NCBI GenBank assembly: GCA_013115135.1
Contig: JABANP010000812.1
Location: 1-16,387 of the forward strand
DNA: 16,387 bases
From: Perkinsus olseni
Lineage: Eukaryota > Perkinsozoa > Perkinsida > Perkinsidae
Direction of reading: 5' to 3'
This document shows positions 1-9,562 of this stretch, piece after piece. Made by a program: the position numbers and the translations under genes. How positions within the stretch are numbered: the stretch's first letter is position 1; every line of letters starts with the position of its first letter. The notes beneath the pieces are model-generated. The model searched no databases. It was given only the letters and a program-made list of their open reading frames with translations, and was not told where the DNA came from.

Positions 1-1
1 G

Positions 2-849
2 AGCGCATTGACTGACACTAAGGTTATCAAAGCGAATGGAGAAGTATGTACTTACCGGTTTCGGAATATGCCTTATGGCATATCGGTTGCGCCGTGGGTA
101 TTGGAGACTTGCATCAGCCACACCATAAACCGATTTCGTAAGGATATCCTCACCAAGCCTCTCCTTGCAGAATCTGCTAAGAGACTCTTCATAGGCAGTT
201 ATATGGACGACGTGCTGGTTGCATCTGAGAAAGACGCCATGGCTATAATTACCGAGTTAAAGAAGGCCCTCCGCTCGATGAGCTTCGAGGTCTCGGACAA
301 GAAGATCAGTGACATCGACAGGGAAGCAGAGACTGATTTTCTGGGGCTAACTATCGTCAATCACGACCAAGCGAAGTTCTACACTATCAGCGAGAAGAAG
401 GATGCTAAGTGGAAAGAGGTGCTCAAGAAGGTCTATGACTCAACGGATATAACATACCAGACTCTCTTAAGCTGCATTGGCAGTATACCGAAGTACAATG
501 TCTATTCCCCCTGGCTCTCTACCTTATCCAACAAGATCCAATCGGTTGCCTCCCGAGAGAAATCTCAGGTCCAAGCTGACTGGAGCGACGTTGTCAGTCC
601 GCCACTACGCAACCTGATCAGAAGATGGATCGTGTTCGCCATCGACAACAAGCCCCTAAAGGTACCTCTCTATATCTACCCTGACTCCAAGTTGACAGTC
701 TTCGTCGATGCCTCCAAGTGGGCGATGGGATTCGTAGTCTATCAGCGCCATGGTGACTCCGACGTGGTACTCCATCGGGAGAATACTCTTTTTTCCACCT
801 TGTCGGTCTATATTTTAGGCTTCACCCCAAATCTCGGGGGCGGTCTACC
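2..849 (+). pseudogene. LTR-retrotransposon reverse transcriptase / RNase H fragment, truncated
   Basis: The frame is open from the left edge and runs into the LTR, so no true start or stop is present. Seen: an RT palm segment with the catalytic YMDD box (bases 200-211), FRNMPYG upstream and FLGLTI downstream. A connection region follows, then FVDASKW, which carries the first catalytic Asp of RNase H (codon 707-709). The tether around 'ADWSDVVSPPLRNLIRRW' followed by 'VP...' and 'VFVDAS' resembles BEL/Pao-type polymerases; this is family resemblance only, and Ty3-like is the alternative. A complete RNase H needs three more acidic residues, which are missing because homology stops about 80 bases before the LTR. 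No integrase and no purine-rich tract precede the LTR, so this copy is internally deleted or rearranged and presumably inactive. Confidence 0.85.
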
Positions 850-1120
850 TGTGGATTAGGACAGTTGAGCGCACAATCCCCTTGTGAGCCGGGACAGTCT
901 GGCGCACAAGAAATGCTGCGTGCAAGTGGTCTTAACACTATAAGAATAGCATGCCGCACATTCTGACGCGTACCCCCCGCACAATTGTCTGTTTCCCATG
1001 CGGAAGTCCGACTAGGATTTAGCTATAGCGATGAACACTCCATTCCATCAAAACCACTCCCTTTTTATCTCCTTTATCCCATTTCCTCGGGAATCCCTAT
1101 CCCTTGTGTTGGTCACTCCA
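850..1120 (+). repeat. 271-bp LTR (3' or rearranged copy)
   Basis: Begins TG and ends CA. By eye it is identical over 271 bases to 13764-14034; the flanks diverge immediately on both sides. It contains a TATA-like TATAAGAA at 939-946. Near its 5' end is an imperfect 18-bp direct repeat (859-876 and 892-909, GGACAGT..GCGCACAA). It follows an RT fragment in the same orientation, so it is best read as a 3' LTR, but the usual polypurine tract is absent. No target duplication links its two flanks, which argues against a clean solo-LTR insertion. Confidence 0.9.
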
Positions 1121-1296
1121 AAATCACCCTGCTCCGACGCAAAACTCAAAGCGCGCGCCCAATAAAAACTTGCAATTTCCGGGTTGTTAAATCCCCCGCT
1201 TCCGTTGAAGCCAAGAACCACTCGTTACCCACGAAAGGCCCGATTGCAGCTCAGCAAGAGGCATCGTGTGGCACTAGCAGCCGGGTGAACAATAAG

Positions 1297-1919
1297 ATGG
1301 GAAAAAACTTGACGCAGGTGCGTGTATTTCCTAAAGACAGCTTAGAAATTCTAAGCAACTCTCGGATCATCCTTCAAGCCGAGCTTGTTAATGTCCGAGT
1401 TCTTAGAGGTCAGCACCTCCCTGCTAACGTTCACCTCGTACGTTCATCGTCCTGTAGACACATAGAGCCTTGCGAACTCAAGCTGCCCTGGTGGCGGAGA
1501 CAGCGAAGAATCGTACGGAGCTGATGAGGGGTGTGAGCCAGAGAGAGGGGCGGCTAGCTCCCTTAAGGAAGGCTCGGAGGCCAACCAAAGGTGTACGTGA
1601 AAATCGACATTTCCGTCTCGTCAGCTCCTTCGGGTGGTTTTCTATTGCACCTTTCGCGTGGCGAGCTTTTCGTTCTTCCCACCGTCGCATCGAGCGTGTG
1701 GCGATTCTTTCTCAGATCTTTGGTCGAAAAGATCCCCCATGGCAAGAGGGTCAGCTGAGGGTAAGTCCCGTGAGACCTTATCGAGCGCACCTCCACGCCT
1801 CTTATCAGGCCCTGGAGAGAGCTCGCGACCGGTTGGTGAATCCTAGAAGGTGGGCCCTACTCGACCAACGAGAAGAAGCGGACAAGAAGGCCATCTTGAA
1901 GCGCCGGGTCGACAAGTGA
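1297..1919 (+). CDS. Small spliced basic protein, unknown function
   Basis: I do not recognise this protein. A frame-consistent model has four exons: 1297-1317, 1458-1592, 1716-1760 and 1809-1919 (about 103 aa). The introns start CAG|GTGCGT, GGT|GTACGT and AGG|GTAAGT, and end CCTGTAG, TTCTTTCTCAG and CTTATCAG. The product is rich in Arg, Lys and Glu, with a charged C-terminal helix (ALERARDRLVNPRRWALLDQ) ending at TGA 1917-1919. The last two exons and their intron (1761-1808) are the firmest. The seven-residue first exon and the 123-nt second intron are weaker, because a competing reading with more coding sequence exists at 1620-1760. The ATG lies 177 bases downstream of the left LTR on the same strand, so that LTR could supply its promoter. 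Confidence 0.5.
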
Positions 1920-2577
1920 GTCGTTACACTCTGGCTCGAGCCCATCACTCGTCCAGATACGGGGCTCATTTCGCCACAGTGACCAAAGCAGCAGCCGCTG
2001 ACGCCTCCGCAAGCTAGGCATCTTCCGTGCTACGTTCGTGTTCATGACCTTGCGGACTTTGTCCACCGAACCCGCGGGTCGCGTGGAGTCTGTCAATCCG
2101 ACTGTAGATTCCATAGGGTGTAAGGCTAGTGTTCAGCTTCCTAAGATGTGGCCTTCACCCTCTGCTACCATACCATTGCCGGGCGTACTCGGTCAGAAGC
2201 AGCCTTGGAGGTTCGAGGCTCCTTCGCTGCAGCCTTCGCTAGCGCATCAACAGCCCACTGCTGCCCCAATGTAAACAAAGTCGTGTGGCCCGGAAGCACT
2301 GCATGAATAACCCTTGCTGTTGACAATGAGTGTCAGGCATTCACCCCGTAGCGCCTAGTGGAGTACTGACCGTAACCCCCGTCAACCCGAAACCCGATTC
2401 AGGTCGCCCTTCGGGCGACCATCACCTCAAACCCGAAGGCCTAGGGTTATAGGTCATACGTTATCCGAGAGTCAAAAGCGTAGTCTGCTATCATCGGTCG
2501 AGCTTCGACCGTCAAAGTACTACATAGCCTACTCTGCAAAGAAGTACGTCCAACCGCGGTTGTCGCTCCCCTCCCAG
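1920..2577. other. Poorly resolved stretch between two plus-strand genes
   Basis: No gene can be closed here. On the minus strand an open frame from 2332 down to a stop at 2165 reads like coding sequence (for example LGQQWAVDALAKAAAKEP), but no start or firm splice partner could be fixed. A second stretch on either strand at 1950-2115 also reads well in more than one frame. From 2340 to 2577 I see only two perfect hairpins, listed separately. Confidence 0.35.
2402..2511. other. Two perfect small hairpins
   Basis: GGTCGCCC-TTC-GGGCGACC at 2402-2420 is an 8-bp stem with a 3-base loop. CGGTCGA-GCT-TCGACCG at 2495-2511 is a 7-bp stem with a 3-base loop. They sit in the non-coding stretch just upstream of the ATG at 2578. 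They could belong to a structured RNA or an untranslated leader. No known RNA family was recognised. Confidence 0.4.
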
Positions 2578-2987
2578 ATGTGTTCTCAAGGGCTACTGTC
2601 CCGACAACGGAAACTCTGTGTATTGGTGAATGGGTGACCCCACTGGATTCATGGCTGACTTATTCTTTGTCAAGCTTCGCAACTTGAGACTAGAAAAGGA
2701 AGAGGTTGTTACAAATCTTTGACGGCAGTACACGTAACCCGAAGCCAAGCCAGTTTGCCACTCGTAGTGAGCTCCCTACCATGGCAGGGGTTACCGTTAC
2801 TGACCTCCTGAAGTCGCTGCACACGATGCCAGCGGTTCGTGCACACGTGATGCGACGTGGTACTGCGGTCAATTGGCGGAAAACGGTTGCAATTGGAATC
2901 ATTGAAAAAAACCAAGAAGCCAGACTCGACATAGAAGCTAGAGAGAAGCATGGCACATCCGCCCGATCATCGGGGGTCAGACCGTAG
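2578..2987 (+). CDS. Small two-exon protein, unknown function
   Basis: Exons 2578-2625 and 2694-2987 give about 113 aa. The intron 2626-2693 begins GTGAAT and ends GAGACTAG; splicing removes the in-frame TAG at 2691-2693 and keeps phase 0. The N-terminus (MCSQGLLSRQRKLCVL then KRKR) is basic and lacks acidic residues, as in mitochondrial presequences; this is inference. The body is hydrophilic, with a likely helix ending IIEKNQEARLDIEAREKH. The stop at 2985-2987 overlaps the 3' end of the minus-strand gene 2967-3657 by 21 bases, so the two genes converge. The antisense 138-residue frame over the same region has poor composition and is taken as a shadow. The family is not recognised. Confidence 0.6.
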
Positions 2988-3657
2988 CTCCCGCAGCCGA
3001 TTGAGGACCGCCGACTTGAATGGACCCTTCCGTCGGAGCTCGCCATCGGGGTCAGGGAGGCGCATTGGGTCTGCAGCAAGGGTATTGTGCTCAACTCTGG
3101 TAGCATTCTCCGAGTGGATGAGCAGGAAGTCAGGACATGAGGAAGTTTCTAATTCTGCATCCATCGGGCGTTGCGACCCCTCCCTCGTGCTCTTCGAGTA
3201 GCCCGCAGCGCGAGATTCGGTCCCGGAACGACGCAACCTGAAACGGCGATGCTCATGATGCCCTTTCAACTTGGCACTCACTGCCGGCACTTCAAGTCAC
3301 CCAGCATCCTGTCCAAGACTGTCACATTTTCGGTGTTCTCTAGCCGTCGTTCCTCGGAAAGGAGCTCCTCGATCTAAAGCACGACCGAAGGTACAGGTAC
3401 GCAGAACAGTTCACAGGACTTTTTCGCCTACGGCTCTTTTCCGAGTCTCTCGTAACAGAACTTCGAGCCACTCCCTAGCCTCAGAGCTCTCCTGAGCCTT
3501 CCTACGCCGATGGTGGCGGTCTGCTGTATGCATACACAACCGAGTATCCTGAAGGTTTCGTAGTGGCGCGCACCGCTCGCGCAGGAGTGGAAGAGGGAAG
3601 CCTTCGGCCTTCTGTGAACTCAACGAAACAAGTAAGTTTATCGATGAAATGGTGCAT
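2967..3657 (-). CDS. Small coiled-coil protein, unknown function
   Basis: Four exons on the minus strand: 3657-3536, 3501-3420, 3373-3282 and 3237-2967. Their sum is 567 nt, or 188 aa. The introns are 34, 46, 44 nt long, starting GTATGC, GTCCTG and GTGAGT and ending GGCGTAG, TGCTTTAG and CGTTTCAG, with frame kept at each junction. Residues about 42-98 are strongly charged and helical, including EAREWLEVLLRETRKR and IEELLSEERRLENTENVTVL, which suggests a coiled coil. The C-terminal exon is polar and ends LNRLRELRSDPR. The ATG lies 19 nt after the APC10 stop, so both may come from one transcript. I do not recognise the family. The third exon and its donor are the most convincing; the first intron is less certain. 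Confidence 0.65.
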
Positions 3658-3676
3658 GCAAGCTGCTCGGCTGAGC

Positions 3677-5033
3677 TCAACGCAGGGCTTCGCCAGACCG
3701 CATACTCGTGGTGTTGAAAAAAGAGAGTCCCCAATTTTCCTCTTCTCCACCCGGCATGACAGCCATCGACGGCTGAGGAGGTCTCGGGCCGTACACGCGA
3801 ACTTGTCGTATATGCGTGTCCCGACCGTTCTGAAACGTGTCTCTTGGTAATGGTGGTAGCGGCAGAAGCGCGGGGGTGTCCTGTCCTACTTGATGGTTGC
3901 TGAGTACAGCCAGCTGGAGGTAGAATGTCCGAACAAACAACTGGGCCACTATGTCATCACGAAAGGTAACCCCTCGTTGAAGGTAGTAACTAAGAGCCCG
4001 GTCAACAGCTACAATAAAGGTAAGGTGACACCGAGCGAACCCCGCGAGGAGCCCTACTCAGTGCGACGCGCTCAGTACCACTCCAATCGCAACTAGACCC
4101 GCCTCTCTGCCCTACGATCGAGGCCCCAGCGGACTTACTCAGGATTGTCGGGTGCCGAGACGAGTGCCAAGGGTATGATTATCCATCCCTCGGGCTGGTA
4201 CAGAGTCAACCTTTGGACTTCCTGACGACACAACAGCAGTTCGTTCGAGGATGAATAGTGCGACGTCGCTCACGTTGAGATCGAAGAGAGTGTTGCCCAT
4301 TCTAACGGAGATCACTGATGGAGTGTACGATTCATCGGCCTTGTAGGAAACGAACAGATGCACCTCCTGAGAAGAATTACTCATGAGTACACCCATCTGC
4401 TCAGAGGTGTTCAACGGACTTCTCTTGAATCTAGGGAGCATTCGCAAGATTGATTCAAGCGTGTAAAAGGCGATGCTCAGAGCCCTGTTGGGATCCGGGA
4501 AGGGTCTATTGAAAGCCCGGGTCAAGAGGCAACACTGGAAGAGTCATCACCTCCAGTGAGCAGTTCCCTTCACTTACAGTGACTTTCTCAAGGCCGTTGA
4601 TAAACTCCAAGTCAATGCTATGGTTAACTACACCGGGCTGGACCCTCTGATCGTCCATTGATCGGGCAATGGCCGACATGGCATCGCTCTGCCAGAAGGT
4701 CTCCTCACAGTTGTCCCTCAGCTGCAGCACTCCATAACCAGGCTTAGCAGAGGAAAGCGACCATCGGCATCGGTCGCTTATCTGATAGGGTAGGGATGTC
4801 CGCGATTCAGGACCCTACTCGTCACTGAGTGTTCGAACTTCTCTCAGAGGGCATCGTTGGGTCACCTCGCGTAACCCCCGGCGAGCCGCGCCGGGTGCCG
4901 GGCTGCTGAGGAAACGACTTCTGATCGCTTGAGCTGCTCTCCTGGAAGGCGAGGCTGAGTGGGAGGCGGATGCCGGGGAGGAGCCTAGCTCCGAGAAGGA
5001 CGTGAGGATCTCCCCAGGAGAACGGCGGGCCAT
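3677..5033 (-). CDS. APC10: Anaphase-promoting complex subunit 10 (APC10/DOC1)
   Basis: APC10 is the DOC-domain subunit of the APC/C ubiquitin ligase; with the activator it forms the receptor for destruction-box substrates in mitosis. Six exons: 5033-4839, 4781-4578, 4366-4274, 4221-4139, 3989-3890 and 3829-3677 (828 nt, 275 aa). Introns are 57, 211, 52, 149 and 60 nt. Family landmarks appear in order and often span junctions: [91 protein letters not shown]. Residues 1-60 are a low-complexity Ser/Ala/Arg leader. Compared with the animal protein there are insertions of about 17-20 residues after the WQSD motif and before the LQLAVL strand. The C-terminus ends Leu-Arg where the family usually has the Ile-Arg tail that docks on a TPR subunit. 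Identity is firm; the boundary of exon 5 is the least certain. Confidence 0.93.
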
Positions 5034-5035
5034 TC

Positions 5036-8000
5036 CTATTCACAACTGCCTCGATACTGTTCAGTTATCTGCGGGGACTCATCTCGTAGGCAAACGACTC
5101 CCACACCGAAGACAGTCAGTCGGGCCCGAGTAAAGTAGCCTAATAAGCTGAGCACAATCATTCAAGTTCAGCAACCCCCAAGTTTGCAAGCAGCACTTGT
5201 CAAGCGCCGAAATCGCAGTTCACGGCAGTCAAAGATAGTTTCTATGAGTGGTGATGACGCCTGGTCGTTGTCAGTTCGTCTACTGGTTCATTCCGTCAGC
5301 AAACGAGACCTTCAGCAGTATTGACAGAAACTCGGATCAGCGTCTCCCAGCAGAAACGAAGGCCGCTATACAATAGTAGGAAGAACTCTCGAGGCGAGTT
5401 TGCACCAGAGACCGCCTCACATACAGTGCACCACCTTTCGCTGGTGGTGGCAGAGGTGTGTTGGTCCTCAGGATTCATCCTCAGCACCGAAGATTGATTT
5501 TCGAGTGCGGAGAGGGGGTTACCAAGTGGTGCATAGAGACCTCGCCGCCGACGGTGCAACAGCCACTCTGTCCCTTCTCCAGAAGAAGAGGCAGATCCTC
5601 AGGCTCAGGATCGATCACGGGACCCGTGTAAAAATCAGCACCAGAATCAATCGCGAGCTTCCGGATCGGCCGACAAATCAACGCCTCGTCCAGCGCGCAG
5701 TTAGTCAACTCGCATAGGACCAACGATGGGGTAGAAGACGAAGAGAACGCCCTGCCCTTCTCTGTGGACTCATCAATAACGCAACAGCATGTAGACCGGA
5801 CAACGACCAAACTATGAGTGAGGATCAAAGGTGCATGGACGGTATGGGACAGCTACACAACAGGGCTCTTGCTGCTCAAATTAGATTTCCTCTCCGCGAT
5901 AGTCTGCGGCAGCTCCCGGAGGAGCGCTCGACGGCGATGCGAGCACATCCCCAAAAGCTTCGATTTCGACATGGCCTTGTTCATCAATGACGCCTGAAGC
6001 ACGACTCGGCAGTCTCGAAAACTCAATCTGTGCGGCTCCGCGGACCTCCGCTCGATTCAGCAGCACACCGGTGTCCAGCGGGTCTAGCAACGATCGAGTT
6101 GCTTCATCTAGCAGCTTAGCTGCCATTGATACCTGAACATGAGGACCGGACTTGGTCGCATACCCACTCGCCATGGTGACGACGTTCCATTGGGATTCTC
6201 CTCCTGCAAGGTGAACGTATGAAAGAGGAAACCCCTCCCAATCAGAGGAACGAACTTCGTTCAACGAAGCTGAGAAGTCAGAAATGACGTGTCGCTTCAA
6301 TTCACGTGACGAAGCTTGCTCAGTTCAAATCTTAACTGATTTGAAACCAGACCCTGCTGACCGTGTTTTTGAAGTCGTGTTGTGAGCTAAAGAGGAGTCT
6401 CACCCTCTCATGATGACAGTCGAACCAGTCATCATCCGTAGGGCTGCCAACACTAACGATTCTTCGATCGACTGATGCCTCCGGTAGGAACAGGCCTAAG
6501 AGCATAACCCAACAACTACTGAGTCGGCACCGATATTCTGGACGATACCCCTGGGCTTGGCCTGATGGAGGTGGCCGGCCAACGTAGTGGAGTACACGTC
6601 ATGACCTGCAACAGGAACCACCCCAGTGCGCACTACAGCGGACTGGAACGACCAGGTGATACGACGTGAGCGGTGAGTGGTGTAAAAGACTCTACGCCCA
6701 CTCACTCAGTCCCAGCCTCTCATCGTAGGGGACCTCGCCCGCGATGGCATCGGCCTGAACGGAGGCTCCACTGGCGAGCCGAGAAAACACGGAAGAGATA
6801 GTCACCATTGGTGGCTCCTCAATCGTATCATAAGGCGGGTCGTCCTGACCGAAGTCCTCTCCAAAGCGCCACTCAAGTCCGGCTGCTGTGGGGGCACTCA
6901 ACTCCTGCTGAAGACAGCGTCCACAGTAACCTGCCGGCCCCCCCCCCTTCCTGTGAGTCTCACCGGTTCTACAGATCGACCATCGACGCTTTGTCCTCCT
7001 CCAGCCGCTCCGAATGTGACAAAATCACCGTCCGGGATAACATCCAGATCTACGTTGCCTGACAGGGGAAATTGCTTCCAACTGGCAAAATGTCGCGCGC
7101 CACGAAATTAGCCTTACAGTCCTCCAAGCTGCTTTTACGATCCAGAAGCCCCTTCGCGGGCTGAGTCTTCTGACGACGAGACCTTCCGTAAATTTGGTCA
7201 GCCACAGCGACTCGGGATGCTATGGAAGCGTTCGTCAGCATATCTGAGAGCTCGCGTCTGAGACCGCAAGGAGAAACTACAAGATACCCAACCTATGAGC
7301 TTGGACGAAGACGAAGATACTCTCAGCAGCTTCCTGCAGACTTCCTTAGACTCGCTTTGCGTAAACTTCTGTCCCACATCGGGTTGACAATTATAGTCAA
7401 AACTGAACAAGGGGCGATGATCCGGCCAGCAGCAGAACAGCTGCTCTCACGGTCTAGGCATGGAGTAGGGTAGTCGAGCCTCGCCAGGCTTCATTACGGC
7501 AATCACCGGGCTACTCGGCGCTTCCGGGATGTCGTACGCCCCGGGCCCTGGAACTTCCTTCGCGAGGACTAAAGAGATGCGATCATAGGCGACCCGTCGT
7601 CAGGGGGCGAGTCCCTCACACAATCGCCGTGACACCGCACTGGTCTCCCCCTCCAACTTGAGGACGGGTCTGGATTGACTCTGCCGCTGGGGAGGACGCC
7701 GGGGGCTGTATGCTCCCGGCCCCGGAACCATTCTGAGGTGAAGATCAGTGAACGGAGACAAGCAAGAAGTTGCACGAGTGAGCCTCGTCGAAGACGCAAT
7801 AATACCAACCTCTTTGTGTCAGCGATCTCCTCGAAGATGCTGCAGTTCTTTCCCGGCAACGGGCGCTCCAGACCCTGCTTCAGAGTTGGATACTGACCCT
7901 TCTCAGTAAGCTTCGTATGCGCATTAACTGAGTGAGGCCACAGTCACGACGAATGAACATCGACCATTACGAAAGATGCGCTGCCCCGCACGCTCAATCT

Positions 8001-8889
8001 CCACCACCACGACCAATATCAGAAAAGCCAGTACTCGTTGCGCCTCTCCACCCCCCATCATTGAGGGTCCTCCTATTATCTCACCAGCATCGTATTCGTT
8101 CGGTGCCGGTATCTCTGCTGCTGCTCTAGCAGGCCCATCGACGAACTCAGGAACCCAGCGACTCCTACACATCACGCTCTCCCACCACCGATCAGCCCAA
8201 GAACGAAGACCCCTCACTGTGAAAAAGATACGCTTCGCTTGCCTAGTGTCGAGACAGGCCCCATAGCCTCACCGCCGCCGCCGCCGCCACCTTCACGCAG
8301 CTGAGAAAGAAGACTGATGCGGAGTAAAAGTACAAGTAACACGCTCACTATTCTCTTCGTCTCCGAGCTAACGCTGTATCTTGGTGCAACGAATTTCCCA
8401 CCATTCGGGAGGGGCATAGATGACGTCATAGCGCTTTGGTAGTCACCTAACGGTACACGAAGGGGATGCCTGGTAGTGATTGCGCAGACTGGCCGTCAGT
8501 ACCGGGGCCAGGACTCTTCTCTCGAAGCTCAGATGCTGTGGAGGACCTTTCAAGACGACTCTCACCTGATGGAGAGATGCGAAAAACGGTTGCACGACAA
8601 GCCACTCCTCGGGATGACAGAATACAATAAAGTGGCAACTACAGGAGCTATTAGTGACGTATGATTCCCCTGCACTCGTTCGATGAGATCAGTGACAATT
8701 TGTCTAACTTCCCGCAGATAATTAGTAAGGGATGCCGTAGCAGATGTGAAGGACACGCTCCTTCAATAGGATGAGTTCAAAGCCTCCTTCGCCGTAGAAG
8801 CCCACCAAACACCACAGCTCTTTGAGCTGTGAGTGTTTGGTCTCGCCTGGCATCGATAAGGGTGTCTCAGAGATTGGTTTGATACTCAT
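5036..8889 (-). CDS. Large multi-exon protein with sperm-tail PG-rich (STPGR-like) motifs
   Basis: A frame-consistent chain of about 21 exons starts at ATG 8889 (in-frame stop six bases upstream) and reaches TAG 5038-5036, about 892 aa. Well supported introns include 8272-8217, 7970-7928, 7809-7733, 7619-7569, 7450-7403, 7292-7244, 7117-7059, 6963-6908, 6530-6496 and 5175-5140. PG-type motifs: SPGPGTDG (about residue 83), IPAPNEYDAGE (155), VPGPGAYSP (243) and VPGPGAYDIP (284). STPGR repeats are typical of flagellar axoneme proteins, so a ciliary role is a reasonable inference. The rest matches nothing I know. A CCG run (8272-8288) encodes poly-Gly. Weak points: the frames at 8704-8374; a 42-nt stretch in exon 7 that may be an intron; the acceptor at 6606 or 6633; and the 5946-5853 junction. 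Without that last junction the protein ends at TAA 5883-5881 (about 696 aa) and 5852-5036 belongs to another gene. Confidence 0.6.
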
Positions 8890-9562
8890 AAGTTAAGAGT
8901 TTGGTTGATTAAGGAGTGTGGGTATTTGGGCCTGATACTCGGGCCGAAACTCGTTTCGTTGGGGTTGCGATGTACATCATACAGTACATTCACAAATATC
9001 CCCAACCCGAGTATCTAGCTGCACAAAACAGGCGATCACTTCTCGGACATTCATCAATCGAAGTTAACCCCTCAAACAAGGGTACAACCCGCACAAGGTC
9101 TCTAATGCCCGAGAGACATATCGCTGATTTGTGCCTCCCTAACAACCTAGACTTGGGTGGGTTGGGATGAGTGAACACTCAGGTATCGTCCCCATCTCAC
9201 AACTTGGTCTACTTCTCAGTCGAGCTTTGAACTTGCCCAATAAATTGACCGCGTAAATATTTCCGATGGGCATAATCGTATCACCGGGCAGTCACAGTCT
9301 GCGCGAAACCTGCAAAAGTGAGGCCACTATGGCGTGGCGTGGCGCACAGACGGCGGCTGATCACACAGCAGGGGCAAAGTACTGAATGCTGCCTGGAATC
9401 GCAGCAGCTGCTGCTGCTGCCGCGCCCCATGGTGCCTTCATTTTTGCATGTGGCATAGTGGCCTCACATTTAGTATATGTCGCATTTTTTCGTTACTACA
9501 GACTGTAAATAACGAGGACGGGCGATGATGGCGCCGAGCGAGGGGCTACTTGAATAACTCAC
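8890..9562. other. Intergenic stretch, no gene resolved
   Basis: Short open frames on both strands (for example minus 9178-8990) lack convincing composition or splice partners. The stretch holds the inverted repeat at 9318-9467 and a short CAG/CTG run at 9401-9420. It would also contain the next exon of the gene upstream on the minus strand, whose donor is at 9562, but I could not identify that exon. Confidence 0.4.
9318..9467. repeat. Inverted repeat with 14-bp perfect arms and CTG core
   Basis: GTGAGGCCACTATG at 9318-9331 is the exact reverse complement of CATAGTGGCCTCAC at 9454-9467. The 122-bp interior includes GCAGCAGCTGCTGCTGCTGC at 9401-9420, itself partly palindromic. Size and arms fit a small MITE-like or fold-back element; no clear target duplication is visible at the arm ends. 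Confidence 0.5.

Noticed and set aside
1857..2114. 85-residue minus-strand open frame
   Set aside because: It reads moderately well but overlaps the last exon of the plus gene at 1809-1919, and other frames here read equally well. Not supported as a gene.
2690..3106. 138-residue minus-strand open frame
   Set aside because: It is antisense to the better-composed plus exon 2694-2987 and to the spliced minus gene in another frame. Its composition is Ser/Arg/Val-rich without structure, so it is a shadow.
3411..3734. Unspliced 107-residue minus frame ending VGEKVL
   Set aside because: Its 5' half overlaps the APC10 3' end out of frame. Only its 3' part is real, as an exon of the spliced coiled-coil gene.
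5400..5717. 105-residue plus-strand open frame
   Set aside because: It is antisense to exons of the minus-strand PG-motif gene and has no supporting splice signals or domain.
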